A stretch of DNA of 64,000 bases from Chryseobacterium rhizoplanae (GCF_900182655.1 NZ_FXTC01000002.1:372001-436000); one strand, 5' to 3'. Shown: positions 43,794 to 52,879, counted from the first letter of the stretch. A program made the numbers and translations. The notes: generated from the sequence alone by a model not told the origin.

Positions 43794-43895
43794 ATGCTTC
43801 GACAGGCTCAGCATGACAACGCTAATAATTTACTGTAAGATTAGAACAAGTAGTATTAGAAGTGTCATGCTGAGCCTGTCGAAGCATCTTTTTTT
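43794..43895. repeat. 25-bp perfect inverted repeat, REP-like, also apt terminator
   Basis: The 25-nt arm at 43794-43818 (begins ATGCTTCGACAGGCTCAGC) is the exact reverse complement of 43863-43887. The 44-nt spacer contains a further CTAATA (43822-43827) / TATTAG (43854-43859) pair, and a run of seven T follows the right arm at 43889. Its higher GC content differs from the flanks. The element resembles dispersed intergenic palindromes in Flavobacteriia, from memory; here it also places a T tract to terminate apt. Confidence 0.8.
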
Positions 43896-43980
43896 AATAA
43901 ATTCATCATTCACAATTAACAATTCACAAGATTTCATCAATAATACTCAGAAAGTATTTTGTAAATCTCTCAGAAACAAT

Positions 43981-43988
43981 TAAATTTG
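43981..43988 (+). promoter_or_regulatory. -7 element of the TPR-ribH operon
   Basis: TAAATTTG, exact consensus, ends 21 nt before the ATG at 44010. Confidence 0.65.
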
Positions 43989-44009
43989 CATTTCAATTTT
44001 TAAAAACTT

Positions 44010-44717
44010 ATGGCAAAATTGGGAAAGAGTGCTCAGAACGAGCAAGAAGGTAAAGAAACAGTTGAGTTCTTTAAAGACCTTGACAGAGAAGCTTTAAACA
44101 CTGAAAGATTTGTTGAAAAATATTCAAAGCCTCTAGGTTTTGTATTTGGAGCATTAATTTTAGCAGTTTTAGGATTCTTCGCTTACAAGCAATTTGTAAT
44201 TGCTCCAAAGAACGCTGAAGCTGTGAAAAGTTTCCTTTCTGCTCAAAAAAGTCTTACTGAAGGTAAAGACAAAGACGCTTTGGGTGGAAAATCTGCAGCT
44301 AACCCAGGTTTTCTAGGTACATATAACGAATATTCTTCTACTAAAATTGGTAAACTTTCATCTTATAATGCAGGTTTATTAAAGTTCAAAGAAGGAAAAT
44401 TCCAGGAAGCGTATGATCTTTTAGATCAATTTTCATCTGACAACAAAACTTTAGTAGCAATGAAATACGGAGCTATGGCAGATGCTAAATCAGGTCTTAA
44501 CAAGAACGACGAAGCTTTAGCTTTATTAGACAAAGCAGCAACAGCTTCTGATGATCCGTATACAGCATACTATTTCACAAGAAAAGCAGGTATCGTTGCT
44601 TTAGGATTAAAGAAAAATGCAGAAGCTAAAAAATACTTCTCTGCAATTGATGAGAAATATCAGGACTACGACAACGGAATGTCTGATTCTTATATTGAAA
44701 TGACTAAATATTACTAA
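44010..44717 (+). CDS. membrane-anchored tetratricopeptide protein, YfgM-like
   Basis: A 235-residue protein with a cytoplasmic N-terminal helix, one membrane segment (about 46-66) and a periplasmic TPR region (about 70-235; KIGKLSSYNAGLLKFKEGKFQEAYDLLDQF, NKNDEALALLDKA). The layout matches the YfgM/CcmI-like group of bitopic TPR proteins that interact with exported proteins. It is upstream of ribH by 3 nt, a pairing seen in other Bacteroidota, but no functional tie is known. Confidence 0.8.
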   Translation: MAKLGKSAQNEQEGKETVEFFKDLDREALNTERFVEKYSKPLGFVFGALILAVLGFFAYKQFVIAPKNAEAVKSFLSAQKSLTEGKDKDALGGKSAANPGFLGTYNEYSSTKIGKLSSYNAGLLKFKEGKFQEAYDLLDQFSSDNKTLVAMKYGAMADAKSGLNKNDEALALLDKAATASDDPYTAYYFTRKAGIVALGLKKNAEAKKYFSAIDEKYQDYDNGMSDSYIEMTKYY

Positions 44718-44720
44718 AAA

Positions 44721-45239
44721 ATGGCAACAGTTAATCTTTCCGATTACAAGCCACTTCATATAACTAATGCCGAAGATTTTTCTATCGGCATTGTTTTTTC
44801 TGAGTGGAATGATTTTGTAACGTACAATCTTCGTGATGCAGCTTTGGAAATCCTTGAAAAAGAAGGAGTAAAACCTGAAAACATCAAACTTTTCCCTGTT
44901 CCCGGAGCTTTTGAACTCAATTATGCAAGCATGCAGCTTTGCAAAGAGAGAAAATATGACGCAGTAATTTCTATCGGGTGTGTAATCCGTGGAGAAACAC
45001 CTCATTTTGACTATGTTTGTTCTGCAGTAGCACAGGGAATCAAAGACTGTAACATTATGACGGACACTCCTACTATTTTCTGTGTATTGACAGATGATAC
45101 TAAAGAGCAATCTATCGCAAGAAGCGGTGGTGACCTTGGAAATAAAGGAGTTGAGGCAGCCGTTACAGCTCTTAGAATGATTGATTTCAAAAAGAAATTA
45201 TCTGACAAAAAAGGGAATATCGGTTTCGGGCACTCTTAA
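44721..45239 (+). CDS. ribH: 6,7-dimethyl-8-ribityllumazine synthase
   Basis: A 172-residue lumazine synthase, penultimate enzyme of riboflavin synthesis. Motifs: GIVFSEWNDFVT (about 24), PVPGAFELNYA (about 58), GCVIRGETPHFDYVCSAVAQGI (about 85) with the catalytic His, and CVLTDDTKEQSIAR (about 115). The C-terminal stretch after 150 is slightly longer than usual. No FMN riboswitch is seen. Co-transcribed with the TPR gene. Confidence 0.96.
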   Translation: MATVNLSDYKPLHITNAEDFSIGIVFSEWNDFVTYNLRDAALEILEKEGVKPENIKLFPVPGAFELNYASMQLCKERKYDAVISIGCVIRGETPHFDYVCSAVAQGIKDCNIMTDTPTIFCVLTDDTKEQSIARSGGDLGNKGVEAAVTALRMIDFKKKLSDKKGNIGFGHS

Positions 45240-45265
45240 CCGCAGATCACCTTAACAGTATATTG

Positions 45266-45291
45266 GGACTATTTTTTAATAGTCCTTTTTT
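45266..45291 (+). terminator. terminator of TPR-ribH
   Basis: GGACTATT/AATAGTCC stem with a TTTT loop, followed by six T residues. Confidence 0.8.
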
Positions 45292-45362
45292 ATTGAAACA
45301 TAAAAAATCCTATTAATAAAAAGATGTTTTTGTTTTTTTCATCAAAAGTTCTGTACAAAAAC

Positions 45363-45370
45363 TATCTTTG
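45363..45370 (+). promoter_or_regulatory. -7 element of the LtaS-like gene
   Basis: TATCTTTG, consensus, ends 26 nt before the ATG at 45397. An in-frame GTG at 45370 starts on the last base of this element. Confidence 0.6.
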
Positions 45371-45396
45371 TGAAAACCAATAAAAACAGTCAATAC

Positions 45397-47475
45397 ATGT
45401 TTTTAAAAAAAATAAAACCCTTCCTGTATTTAGGAATTTTCTATCTTATTATTTCATTGATAATAAGAACAGTATTCTTTTTTCATCCTATCACTACCGC
45501 TAGTTTTGGATTTTTCGAAGTCGTAAAAGTTCTGTTGATAGGTCTGGTGAATGATATTTTTGTATTCATTCTTGCCAGTACTATTCTCGCGCTTTATTTT
45601 CTCTTTCTTTCCAATTCAAAATATAAAAAACCTTACGGATACATTATTTTAGGAGTGCTGGTCCTGTTCTTCCTTTATATATGGCTTGTTCCTAACAACA
45701 TTTTCAAGCAATACGGAGGTTCTATAATGGAGGTAGCCCTTGTTTTTGTTGGAATAAAAACACTTTTCTTCGGATTGATGCTCTTCCTTCCTACTCAAAG
45801 AGTAAAGATTCGCAACATTCTGTACTTCATTACATTATTATTATATGTTCTCCTGATTATTTTCAACGGAGTAAGTGAATACTTCTTTTACAATGAATTC
45901 GGAGTTCGTTATAACTTTATTGCAGTAGACTATCTGATTTATACCAATGAAGTGATTGGAAATATCATGGAAAGTTATCCTGTGATCCCTTTATTTTCCG
46001 GGATCATGATCGTTACGCTTACCATCACATGGTTCATTTATAAGAAAACAAAAAATGAACTGCTGGAACTTCCGGATTTTAAACAAAAGATGGTTCTTCT
46101 GGGAAGTTTCATGGTACTTTGTGCCCTTAGTGCACTGGCAATACCTTCTTTAATGCAAATCAGGTCAGACAATGTTTTTGCGGACGAAATTGAGGCGAAC
46201 GGACTTCCAAAGTTCTACTGGGCTTTTACGCATAATGAGCTGGATTACTTCCAGTTTTATTCCCAGATCAATCAACAGCAGGCCGAAAAGAATTTTCTAA
46301 GTCAATATCCACAGCAGACATTATCAAGAACTATTGTTGCTGAGCAGCCTGAAATGAAGAAAAATGTGGTTTTGATCTCTATCGAAAGTCTTTCTGCCGA
46401 TTTCATGGAACATTACGGAAATACACAAAAAATCACGCCTTTCCTTGACAGCCTTGCAGACAAGTCGCTGATGTTTACCAATCTGTATGCTACAGGAAAC
46501 AGAACAGTACGCGGGCTGGAAGCTTTAACATTATGTATTCCTCCCACTGCAGGAGAAAGTATCATCAAAAGAGATGATAATAAAAACAAATTCACAACCG
46601 GAAATGTATTCAAATCCAAAGGGTATGATGTCAAATTTTTATACGGAGGATACAGCTATTTCGATAATATGCAGGATTTCTTCCAAGGAAACGGTTATGG
46701 TATTGTAGACAGAAACAACTTCAAACCGGAAGAAATTACGTTTGCCAATGTTTGGGGTGTTGCTGATGAAGATATGGCTAAAAAAGCAATTCAGGTAATG
46801 AATACCGAAGCAAAATCAGGAAAACCATTCTTCAATCATTGGATGACAGTTTCCAATCACAGACCATTTACTTACCCTGACGGAAGAATTGATATTCCGG
46901 GAACGGCAAAATCACGTGAAGGCGGTGTAAAATACACTGATTATTCGCTTAAACTGTTCTTTGAGATGGCTAAGAAACAAGAATGGTATAAAAACACTGT
47001 TTTTGTGATCATTGCAGATCACTGTGCATCAAGTGCCGGAAAAACAGAGCTTCCTATGGATAAATACAGAATCCCTGCAATGGTATTTTCAGAAGGATTT
47101 ATTCAGCCTCAGAAATTTGATGCTCTGATGTCTCAGATAGACTTAATGCCAACCGTTTTAGGACTATTGAACTTCAGCTACCAATCTAAATTCTTAGGTC
47201 AGGATGTATTCAAACCTGAATTCCAGCCTAAGGCTTATGTTGCAACCTATCAGGATCTTGGTTTTATAAAAGACGGACGTCTGACTATTATTTCCCCGGT
47301 AAAAAAGGTAAAACAATATTCTTTGGAACTGGAAAAAAGCGATCTGGCTCCAGCCTTTAAGCTGTATTACGACGAAAAATTATTAAAAAATCCAGACCAG
47401 AAACTGGTAGACGATGCTGTATCAGCGTATCAGTCTACATCTTACTGGCTGAAAACGAAACAACTTAACAGATAA
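45397..47475 (+). CDS. LtaS-family sulfatase-fold phosphotransferase
   Basis: A 692-residue inner-membrane protein: five membrane segments in the first 200 residues, then a periplasmic alkaline-phosphatase-like sulfatase domain (about 315-610). NVVLISIESLSADFMEHYG gives the first metal ligand, Thr370 (ATGNRTVRGLEAL) the nucleophile, and HWMTVSNHRPFTYPDG and IIADHCASSAG the remaining metal ligands. The family transfers glycerol-phosphate or phosphoethanolamine to envelope glycans; the donor here is unknown. ATG 45397 is used because the GTG nine codons upstream coincides with the promoter. Confidence 0.88.
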   Translation: MFLKKIKPFLYLGIFYLIISLIIRTVFFFHPITTASFGFFEVVKVLLIGLVNDIFVFILASTILALYFLFLSNSKYKKPYGYIILGVLVLFFLYIWLVPNNIFKQYGGSIMEVALVFVGIKTLFFGLMLFLPTQRVKIRNILYFITLLLYVLLIIFNGVSEYFFYNEFGVRYNFIAVDYLIYTNEVIGNIMESYPVIPLFSGIMIVTLTITWFIYKKTKNELLELPDFKQKMVLLGSFMVLCALSALAIPSLMQIRSDNVFADEIEANGLPKFYWAFTHNELDYFQFYSQINQQQAEKNFLSQYPQQTLSRTIVAEQPEMKKNVVLISIESLSADFMEHYGNTQKITPFLDSLADKSLMFTNLYATGNRTVRGLEALTLCIPPTAGESIIKRDDNKNKFTTGNVFKSKGYDVKFLYGGYSYFDNMQDFFQGNGYGIVDRNNFKPEEITFANVWGVADEDMAKKAIQVMNTEAKSGKPFFNHWMTVSNHRPFTYPDGRIDIPGTAKSREGGVKYTDYSLKLFFEMAKKQEWYKNTVFVIIADHCASSAGKTELPMDKYRIPAMVFSEGFIQPQKFDALMSQIDLMPTVLGLLNFSYQSKFLGQDVFKPEFQPKAYVATYQDLGFIKDGRLTIISPVKKVKQYSLELEKSDLAPAFKLYYDEKLLKNPDQKLVDDAVSAYQSTSYWLKTKQLNR

Positions 47476-47541
47476 ATATCTAAATATTTTTAACGTAAAG
47501 TTTGAAGTAAAATATTTAAATTAACGAATAAATTTATTACT

Positions 47542-48405
47542 ATGAAATGGACAGACGACAGAGGCGGAAACGTTGATGACCGCCGTGGTTCCGGAGGAGG
47601 AAGTGGTGGTATGATCGTAGGCGGAGGACTTGGAACTTTAATTATAGCAGCCATTGTATTCTTTTTGGGAGGTGATCCATCCGGTATTTTGAATTCCGGC
47701 AGTATGCAGCCTTCCGGAAATTCCGGAGAACAGAGAGAACTTACAGCCGGTGAAAAACAGGTTGGTGAAATGGTCGACATGATGGCCAAATGGAATATCC
47801 TTACCTGGGATCAAATCTTTAAAGAAAACGGAATGACTTATAGTGCTCCTGAAGTAGTTCTTTTTGAAAATACAACTTCTTCAGCATGTGGTACAGCTCA
47901 GTCTGCCATGGGACCTTTCTACTGCCCGGCAGATCAGAAAGTATATATGGATATGAGTTTTTTTGGTGAGCTTCAGCAAAAATTCGGGGCAAAAGTAACT
48001 GAATTTACGGTAGCTTACGTTCTTGCTCACGAAGTAGGACACCATGTTCAGACTCTTTTAGGAACTACTCAAAAAGTAGATGCTTTAAGGAGAAGCGGAA
48101 GATATTCTGAAGAACAAATGAACAGAGTTTCCGTGGCTACAGAATTACAGGCTGATTTCTATGCCGGAGTTTGGGCAAAAAGAACCAATGACAGCAAACA
48201 TATACTGGAACCTGGAGACATTGAGTCTGCCATAGATGCCGCAGAAGCCGTTGGAGATGATAACATTCAGAAAAGAGGTCAGGGATACGTTAATCAGGAA
48301 AGCTTCACTCACGGATCATCCGCACAGCGTAAAGAATGGTTTATGAAAGGTTATAACACCGGAGATATCAGACAGGGAGATACTTTCAACCAATTATTAA
48401 AATAG
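47542..48405 (+). CDS. neutral zinc metallopeptidase, YpfJ family
   Basis: A 287-residue protein with a charged Gly-rich start (MKWTDDRGGNVDDRRGSGGG, the family opening), one membrane segment (about 25-43) and a zincin domain with HExxH at 153-157 (AHEVGHHVQ) and the downstream ligand Glu in ELQADFYAGVWA (about 203). Cysteines at about 116 and 128 may pair. Substrates of YpfJ are not known. Monocistronic with a strong terminator. Confidence 0.9.
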   Translation: MKWTDDRGGNVDDRRGSGGGSGGMIVGGGLGTLIIAAIVFFLGGDPSGILNSGSMQPSGNSGEQRELTAGEKQVGEMVDMMAKWNILTWDQIFKENGMTYSAPEVVLFENTTSSACGTAQSAMGPFYCPADQKVYMDMSFFGELQQKFGAKVTEFTVAYVLAHEVGHHVQTLLGTTQKVDALRRSGRYSEEQMNRVSVATELQADFYAGVWAKRTNDSKHILEPGDIESAIDAAEAVGDDNIQKRGQGYVNQESFTHGSSAQRKEWFMKGYNTGDIRQGDTFNQLLK

Positions 48406-48434
48406 TTTGTCAGAAACAGTCTGTTATATAAAAT

Positions 48435-48467
48435 AAAAATGCGGCCTTAAAGTAAGGCCGCATTTTT
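48435..48467. terminator. bidirectional terminator between metallopeptidase and GLPGLI genes
   Basis: AAAAATGCGGCCTTA pairs perfectly (15 bp) with TAAGGCCGCATTTTT around AAG, with T runs on both strands; the minus GLPGLI gene ends 2 nt beyond it. Confidence 0.88.
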
Positions 48468-48469
48468 AT

Positions 48470-49327
48470 TTATTGCAATTCGATTGGATTAGAATTTTTC
48501 TTAGCTTCTTCCTTCACTCTTTCTTCCATTCTTTTCCTCATGTCCGCAGGGTTCTGATTTCCTCCACCGCCTCCCGGGCCTCTTCCGCCACCACCGACTC
48601 TCATTGGAGATGCTATACCTCCGGAACTTTGGGTCATGAATGACATTGGATCTGTTTTGAATTTCTGCTGTTGCTTCAGATAATCTGCTCTTTTTACTTT
48701 TAATGTATTTCCAAACTGATTTAAAGCAGGCAATTCAGCAATCTTATAGTTTTTCATTAAATCAAAAGAATAATCTCCTTTATCATCTTCTACTTTTACA
48801 ATCAGTCCCGGAAGCCCTCCGAACTTGTAAGGCCCATCCTGATAAGGAAGATCTGTTGTAAACCATGCCGTCCATTTTCGGCCTCCAAAATCAGTTTCTG
48901 CCTTCTGAACTTTATATTCACCTATTTTTCTTGTTTCTGATTCAATTTTCCAGCTCAGCGGCCTATCTTCTTCATACGAATAGATATCACGGCCAATTTT
49001 GTCTTTAAAATAGGTCTTTTGATTGGTCTTATCTTTTTCTACAGAATAGTTGATATTCGTTCTCAGACTTTCCATCTGATCTCGGTTGATACTTCCTCTA
49101 CCGCCGCCGCCCTGAAAGGCTTTTTGCATGATAGAGTCTCTTTTGATTCTATTTTCAGAATAAAACACAGATTTTTCCGGAGAAATATCCAGATAAGCAT
49201 TTTCTGTCTTGATGTCTGTTTTATTTTCTGCATCAGGCTTCATAGTCACCTGATACACAAACCTGTTTGTCTGTGCGGAAACATTCTGTATGAAGAGTGC
49301 CAATGCGATAATACCTAATTTTTTCAT
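48470..49327 (-). CDS. GLPGLI family exported protein (downstream copy)
   Basis: A 285-residue protein with a signal peptide ending NVSAQ (about 19), the family motif FGGLPGLIVKVEDDKGDYSFDL at about 167 and upstream KAETDFGGRKWTAWFTTDLPYQDGP-type segment. A Gly-rich stretch (GGIASPMRVGGGGRGPGGGGG) near 240-260 precedes a charged C-terminus ending in NPIELQ. GLPGLI proteins are Bacteroidota-specific, exported and of unknown role. It lies 11 nt after a paralogue, so the pair form an operon. Confidence 0.88.
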   Translation of the reverse strand: MKKLGIIALALFIQNVSAQTNRFVYQVTMKPDAENKTDIKTENAYLDISPEKSVFYSENRIKRDSIMQKAFQGGGGRGSINRDQMESLRTNINYSVEKDKTNQKTYFKDKIGRDIYSYEEDRPLSWKIESETRKIGEYKVQKAETDFGGRKWTAWFTTDLPYQDGPYKFGGLPGLIVKVEDDKGDYSFDLMKNYKIAELPALNQFGNTLKVKRADYLKQQQKFKTDPMSFMTQSSGGIASPMRVGGGGRGPGGGGGNQNPADMRKRMEERVKEEAKKNSNPIELQ

Positions 49328-49338
49328 TTATATTTTTT

Positions 49339-50283
49339 TTATTTTAATTCAATTGGGTTTTGGGTTGTGTTCGTAAAGGAAGGAACCTCTGCGGATGAGC
49401 CTTGTGAGATAGGAGAACTCTGGTTTTCACCACCCATTCCACTTCTATGCATTCCACCACCTCCGTGGCCGCTGCCTCTCATTCCGCCTCCATTCATACC
49501 CCCGCTGTGTCTTCCTCCGGCATTTATATTTCCACTTTCTGTATTTCCGGCTATCGCTTTTCTGTTTTTACCAAACTCAAGTTCCAATGCAGCTTTATCA
49601 CCATGAAAATTAACTCTTGTGCTTTGTTTAGCATCAGAATTTAATTGTTCTTCAAAAGCATTTTTAATAGTAATTTTTTTAGCAAGATCGAATTTATAAT
49701 CTCCTTTGTCGTCTTCCAGCTTCACTATCAATCCCGGTAATCCTGAGAATTTATATGGGCCGTCAGAAACAGGGATGTCTTTTGTAAACCAAGCTGTCCA
49801 GACTCTGCCGCCAAATTCTGCAACTGCTTTTTGAGCCGGATATCCGTTTTGTTTTTCAATAAGATTTGTTATTTCCCATTTTACAGGTCTGTCTTCCTGA
49901 TAATAAATTTGTTTTCCTGCTTCTTTTTCATAATAATACACTTTCTGTTCCGGAATACTCTTCGTAATAAAATATTCAAAGAAAGTAGGTTCAAAATGTT
50001 GGGCTCCTTCAGATTTTGAAAAATCTTTTTCTTCTTTTTTATGAGCTTCTTTCAATTCTGACCTGAACGAATTAAAAAGAGAATCTCTTTTTAATTTATT
50101 TTCGCTGATAAATAAAGATCTTTCTCCTTTTACATCCAGAAAAGTCCTTTCGCTTTTCATGCTTACCAGATTGATAGAATCCGGGTTTACCAGCGTTTCA
50201 TAAACATATCTTGTGGTCTGCCCGTAAGACACTGCAGTGAGAAACAATACAAAAAAAATTATTATTTTTTGTCCCATTACCAA
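49339..50283 (-). CDS. GLPGLI family exported protein (upstream copy)
   Basis: A 314-residue paralogue of the next gene: signal peptide ending SYGQ (about 22), FSGLPGLIVKLEDDKGDYKFDL at about 188, a Gly/Met/Ser/His-rich segment (about 255-290) and the same ending NPIELK. It is closely similar to the downstream copy in the core but diverged in the N-terminal third and the Gly-rich insert. I used ATG 50283; a start two codons later is also possible. No clear promoter element was found upstream. Confidence 0.88.
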   Translation of the reverse strand: MVMGQKIIIFFVLFLTAVSYGQTTRYVYETLVNPDSINLVSMKSERTFLDVKGERSLFISENKLKRDSLFNSFRSELKEAHKKEEKDFSKSEGAQHFEPTFFEYFITKSIPEQKVYYYEKEAGKQIYYQEDRPVKWEITNLIEKQNGYPAQKAVAEFGGRVWTAWFTKDIPVSDGPYKFSGLPGLIVKLEDDKGDYKFDLAKKITIKNAFEEQLNSDAKQSTRVNFHGDKAALELEFGKNRKAIAGNTESGNINAGGRHSGGMNGGGMRGSGHGGGGMHRSGMGGENQSSPISQGSSAEVPSFTNTTQNPIELK

Positions 50284-50430
50284 TTTTCTTTATAGATAGA
50301 AAATACCCTTCAAGGTTAAAATCAGAAGTAAAATCTTCACATGAGGATAAGAAATTTATCAAATTTTAACATAAATCATCCTTTTTAAAACCCCTATTAA
50401 TATCAGAATCATTAAAATAGATATCTTCGA

Positions 50431-50462
50431 TTTGAGATTGCGGAAATTAGTTCGTATTTTTG
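50431..50462 (+). promoter_or_regulatory. promoter of the suf cluster
   Basis: TTTG (50431-50434), 20 nt, then TATTTTTG (50455-50462): both Bacteroidota elements, ending 28 nt before the ATG at 50491. Confidence 0.65.
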
Positions 50463-50490
50463 CATCATTAAATCATTCTAAATAAATACA

Positions 50491-50820
50491 ATGATAAAAG
50501 TATCAGACTATGCAAAGGAGAAAGCCATTCAGTTGATGACTGAAGATGGTTTTAACCCTGCTGAAGATTATATAAGAGTAGGGGTGAAAAGCGGCGGATG
50601 CTCTGGTTTAGAGTATGTTTTAAAGTTTGATAACCAAAAAACAGACACAGATCAGATATTTGAAGATAATAACATCAAAATTATTATAGATAAAAAATCC
50701 ATCCTTTATTTGGCAGGAACAACTCTTGAGTATTCAGGAGGATTGAACGGAAAAGGGTTTGTATTCAACAACCCGAATGCATCCAGAACATGTGGATGTG
50801 GAGAATCATTTAGTCTTTAA
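50491..50820 (+). CDS. HesB/IscA-family Fe-S carrier (SufA-like)
   Basis: A 109-residue A-type carrier with the three conserved cysteines Cys37 (SGGCSGLEY), Cys101 and Cys103 (TCGCGESF). It should take clusters from SufBCD to client proteins. The gene is the first of the cluster, 81 nt before sufB. Naming as sufA or iscA cannot be decided from sequence alone, though location favours SufA. Confidence 0.92.
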   Translation: MIKVSDYAKEKAIQLMTEDGFNPAEDYIRVGVKSGGCSGLEYVLKFDNQKTDTDQIFEDNNIKIIIDKKSILYLAGTTLEYSGGLNGKGFVFNNPNASRTCGCGESFSL

Positions 50821-50901
50821 GCAAGGCCTTAGATCCTAGACTTCAGATCTCAGAATCATTCTGAATTTTGAAATCTAAAATCTGAAATCTAAAAAAAAGT
50901 A
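50821..50901. repeat. degenerate TCTAAAATCT-type low-complexity spacer
   Basis: The 81-nt gap between the carrier gene and sufB is made of near repeats of (GA)AATCTAAAATCTGAAATC and of CTTAGATCCTAGAC/CTTCAGATCTCAG. There is no T tract or promoter match. Such word repeats are scattered in flavobacterial spacers. Confidence 0.45.
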
Positions 50902-52350
50902 ATGAGTAAATATACAGAAGACGATTTAAGAGTCGATCTAGAAAATAAAAAATATGAATTCGGTTGGGAAACCAAAATTGATTATGAAGATTTCCCGATC
51001 GGTTTAAATGAGGATATCATCCGTGCCATCTCTGCTAAAAAAGAAGAGCCGGAATGGATGACTGAATGGCGTTTGGAATCTTTCAAAATCTGGTTGAAAA
51101 TGGTAGAGCCTAATTGGGCGAATATCAAATATGAAAAACCGGATTTTCAAGCAATCCGTTACTATGCTGCTCCTAAAGTAAAGCCGGAGCTGGCTAGTCT
51201 TGACGAGGTAGATCCTGAATTATTAGCAACTTTTGCAAAATTAGGGATCAATATCGAAGAGCAGAAAAGACTTTCAGGAGTTGCTGTAGATATCGTAATG
51301 GACTCCATTTCTGTGAAAACCACTTTCCAGGATACGTTGGCAGAGAAAGGAATTATTTTCTGTTCAATTTCTGAGGCCATTAAAAACCACCCTGATTTAG
51401 TAAGAAAATATCTTGGAAAAGTAGTTCCGAGAGGAGATAACTTTTACGCAGCATTGAATTCCGCAGTATTCTCTGACGGAAGTTTCTGTTATATTCCAAA
51501 AGGGGTAAAATGCCCAATGGAGCTTTCCACTTATTTCCGTATCAACCAGGCAGGAACAGGGCAGTTTGAAAGAACGCTTCTTGTAGCTGATGAGGGAAGT
51601 TACGTTTCTTATCTTGAGGGCTGTACAGCACCGTCAAGAGATGAAAACCAGCTTCACGCTGCAGTAGTGGAACTTATCGCTTTAGACGGAGCTGAGATCA
51701 AGTATTCTACTGTTCAGAACTGGTATCCTGGTAATGAAGAAGGTAAAGGAGGCGTATTCAACTTTGTAACGAAAAGAGGACTTTGCGAAAGAAATGCAAA
51801 AATCTCATGGACACAGGTAGAAACAGGTTCTGCAGTAACATGGAAATATCCGTCTTGTATCCTTAAAGGAGACAATTCTATCGGAGAGTTCTACTCTATC
51901 GCTGTAACGAACAACCACCAGTATGCAGATACAGGAACAAAAATGATCCACATTGGAAAGAATACCAGATCAACGATCATCTCTAAAGGTATTTCTGCAG
52001 GAAAATCTCAAAACTCATACAGGGGACAGGTGAAAGTAATGCCTTCTGCAAAAGGGGCAAGAAACTTCTCTCAATGTGACTCTTTATTGATGGGTAATGA
52101 ATGTGGTGCCCATACTTTCCCTTATATTGAAATCAAAGACCCTACCGCACAGTTAGAGCACGAGGCAACGACTTCAAAAATCGGGGAAGATCAGATTTTT
52201 TACTGTAACCAGAGAGGTATAGATACGGAAAGAGCAATTGCTCTGATCGTGAATGGTTTCAGTAAAGAAGTTTTGAACAAGCTTCCAATGGAGTTTGCTA
52301 TTGAAGCACAGAAATTACTTGAGATTTCATTAGAAGGATCAGTAGGATAA
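50902..52350 (+). CDS. sufB: Fe-S cluster assembly scaffold SufB
   Basis: A 482-residue SufB scaffold subunit, which with SufC and SufD builds Fe-S clusters. Characteristic regions: [67 protein letters not shown] (about 174-215), [24 protein letters not shown] and [14 protein letters not shown] (about 397) with the conserved Cys involved in assembly. Length is standard. Confidence 0.97.
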   Translation: MSKYTEDDLRVDLENKKYEFGWETKIDYEDFPIGLNEDIIRAISAKKEEPEWMTEWRLESFKIWLKMVEPNWANIKYEKPDFQAIRYYAAPKVKPELASLDEVDPELLATFAKLGINIEEQKRLSGVAVDIVMDSISVKTTFQDTLAEKGIIFCSISEAIKNHPDLVRKYLGKVVPRGDNFYAALNSAVFSDGSFCYIPKGVKCPMELSTYFRINQAGTGQFERTLLVADEGSYVSYLEGCTAPSRDENQLHAAVVELIALDGAEIKYSTVQNWYPGNEEGKGGVFNFVTKRGLCERNAKISWTQVETGSAVTWKYPSCILKGDNSIGEFYSIAVTNNHQYADTGTKMIHIGKNTRSTIISKGISAGKSQNSYRGQVKVMPSAKGARNFSQCDSLLMGNECGAHTFPYIEIKDPTAQLEHEATTSKIGEDQIFYCNQRGIDTERAIALIVNGFSKEVLNKLPMEFAIEAQKLLEISLEGSVG

Positions 52351-52357
52351 AATAAAT

Positions 52358-52861
52358 ATGGTAGCTACAGAAAGATTAATTTTAAGAAAACCTGCAAAAG
52401 AAGATTTTGAACGTTTCTTTGAAATTAATCATGACCCCGAAACCAATATTCATAACCCAAGCGGACCCATGAGCTTTGAAAAAGCAGAGAATACATTTAC
52501 AAAAATGCTTGATCATTGGGACATCCATCATTTTGGAAGCTGGGCTATTGCTGAAAAGGAAAGCCCTGAAAATATAATAGGTTTTGGAGGACTGAGCTAC
52601 AAACTCTACGGAGATAAAGAAAAATTGAATTTAGGTTATCGTTTTGCTTCCCAGGCATGGGGGAAGGGATATGCCACAGAATTCACAAAGAAGGCTATAG
52701 ATTTTGGCTTTAAGGAGAACAATGAAGAAATATTCGCAATCGTTCGTCCTACCAATATAGCTTCTGTTAAAGTGTTGGAAAAGGCAGGTATGATCAAAAT
52801 CGGGACTCTTAATGATGTTCCTGGTCAACCTGAAAGTTTAGTATATAGAATTCAAAAATAA
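52358..52861 (+). CDS. GNAT acetyltransferase, RimJ/RimL type, within the suf cluster
   Basis: A 167-residue acetyltransferase of the RimJ/RimL group (Acetyltransf_3): starts MVATERLILRKPAKEDFE, has LNLGYRFASQAWGKGYATE (about 90, acetyl-CoA pyrophosphate loop with the Q/RxxGxG/A pattern) and VRPTNIASVKVLEKAGM (about 130). Substrate unknown. It is 7 nt after sufB and 18 nt before sufC, so it is an integral part of the operon, although it is not a known suf component. Confidence 0.88.
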   Translation: MVATERLILRKPAKEDFERFFEINHDPETNIHNPSGPMSFEKAENTFTKMLDHWDIHHFGSWAIAEKESPENIIGFGGLSYKLYGDKEKLNLGYRFASQAWGKGYATEFTKKAIDFGFKENNEEIFAIVRPTNIASVKVLEKAGMIKIGTLNDVPGQPESLVYRIQK

Positions 52862-52879
52862 TTTGTTTAAGCAAATAAA

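Noticed and set aside
43782..44009. Insertion-sequence remnant suggested by the long inverted repeat
   Set aside because: No transposase fragment and no target-site duplication found; REP-like palindrome is the simpler view.
44607..45110. 167-codon minus-strand ORF across the TPR-ribH junction
   Set aside because: Antisense shadow over two well-supported genes.
44717..45240. Possible FMN riboswitch at ribH
   Set aside because: ribH is 3 nt after the TPR gene, and no conserved RFN-type sequence occurs upstream of either gene.
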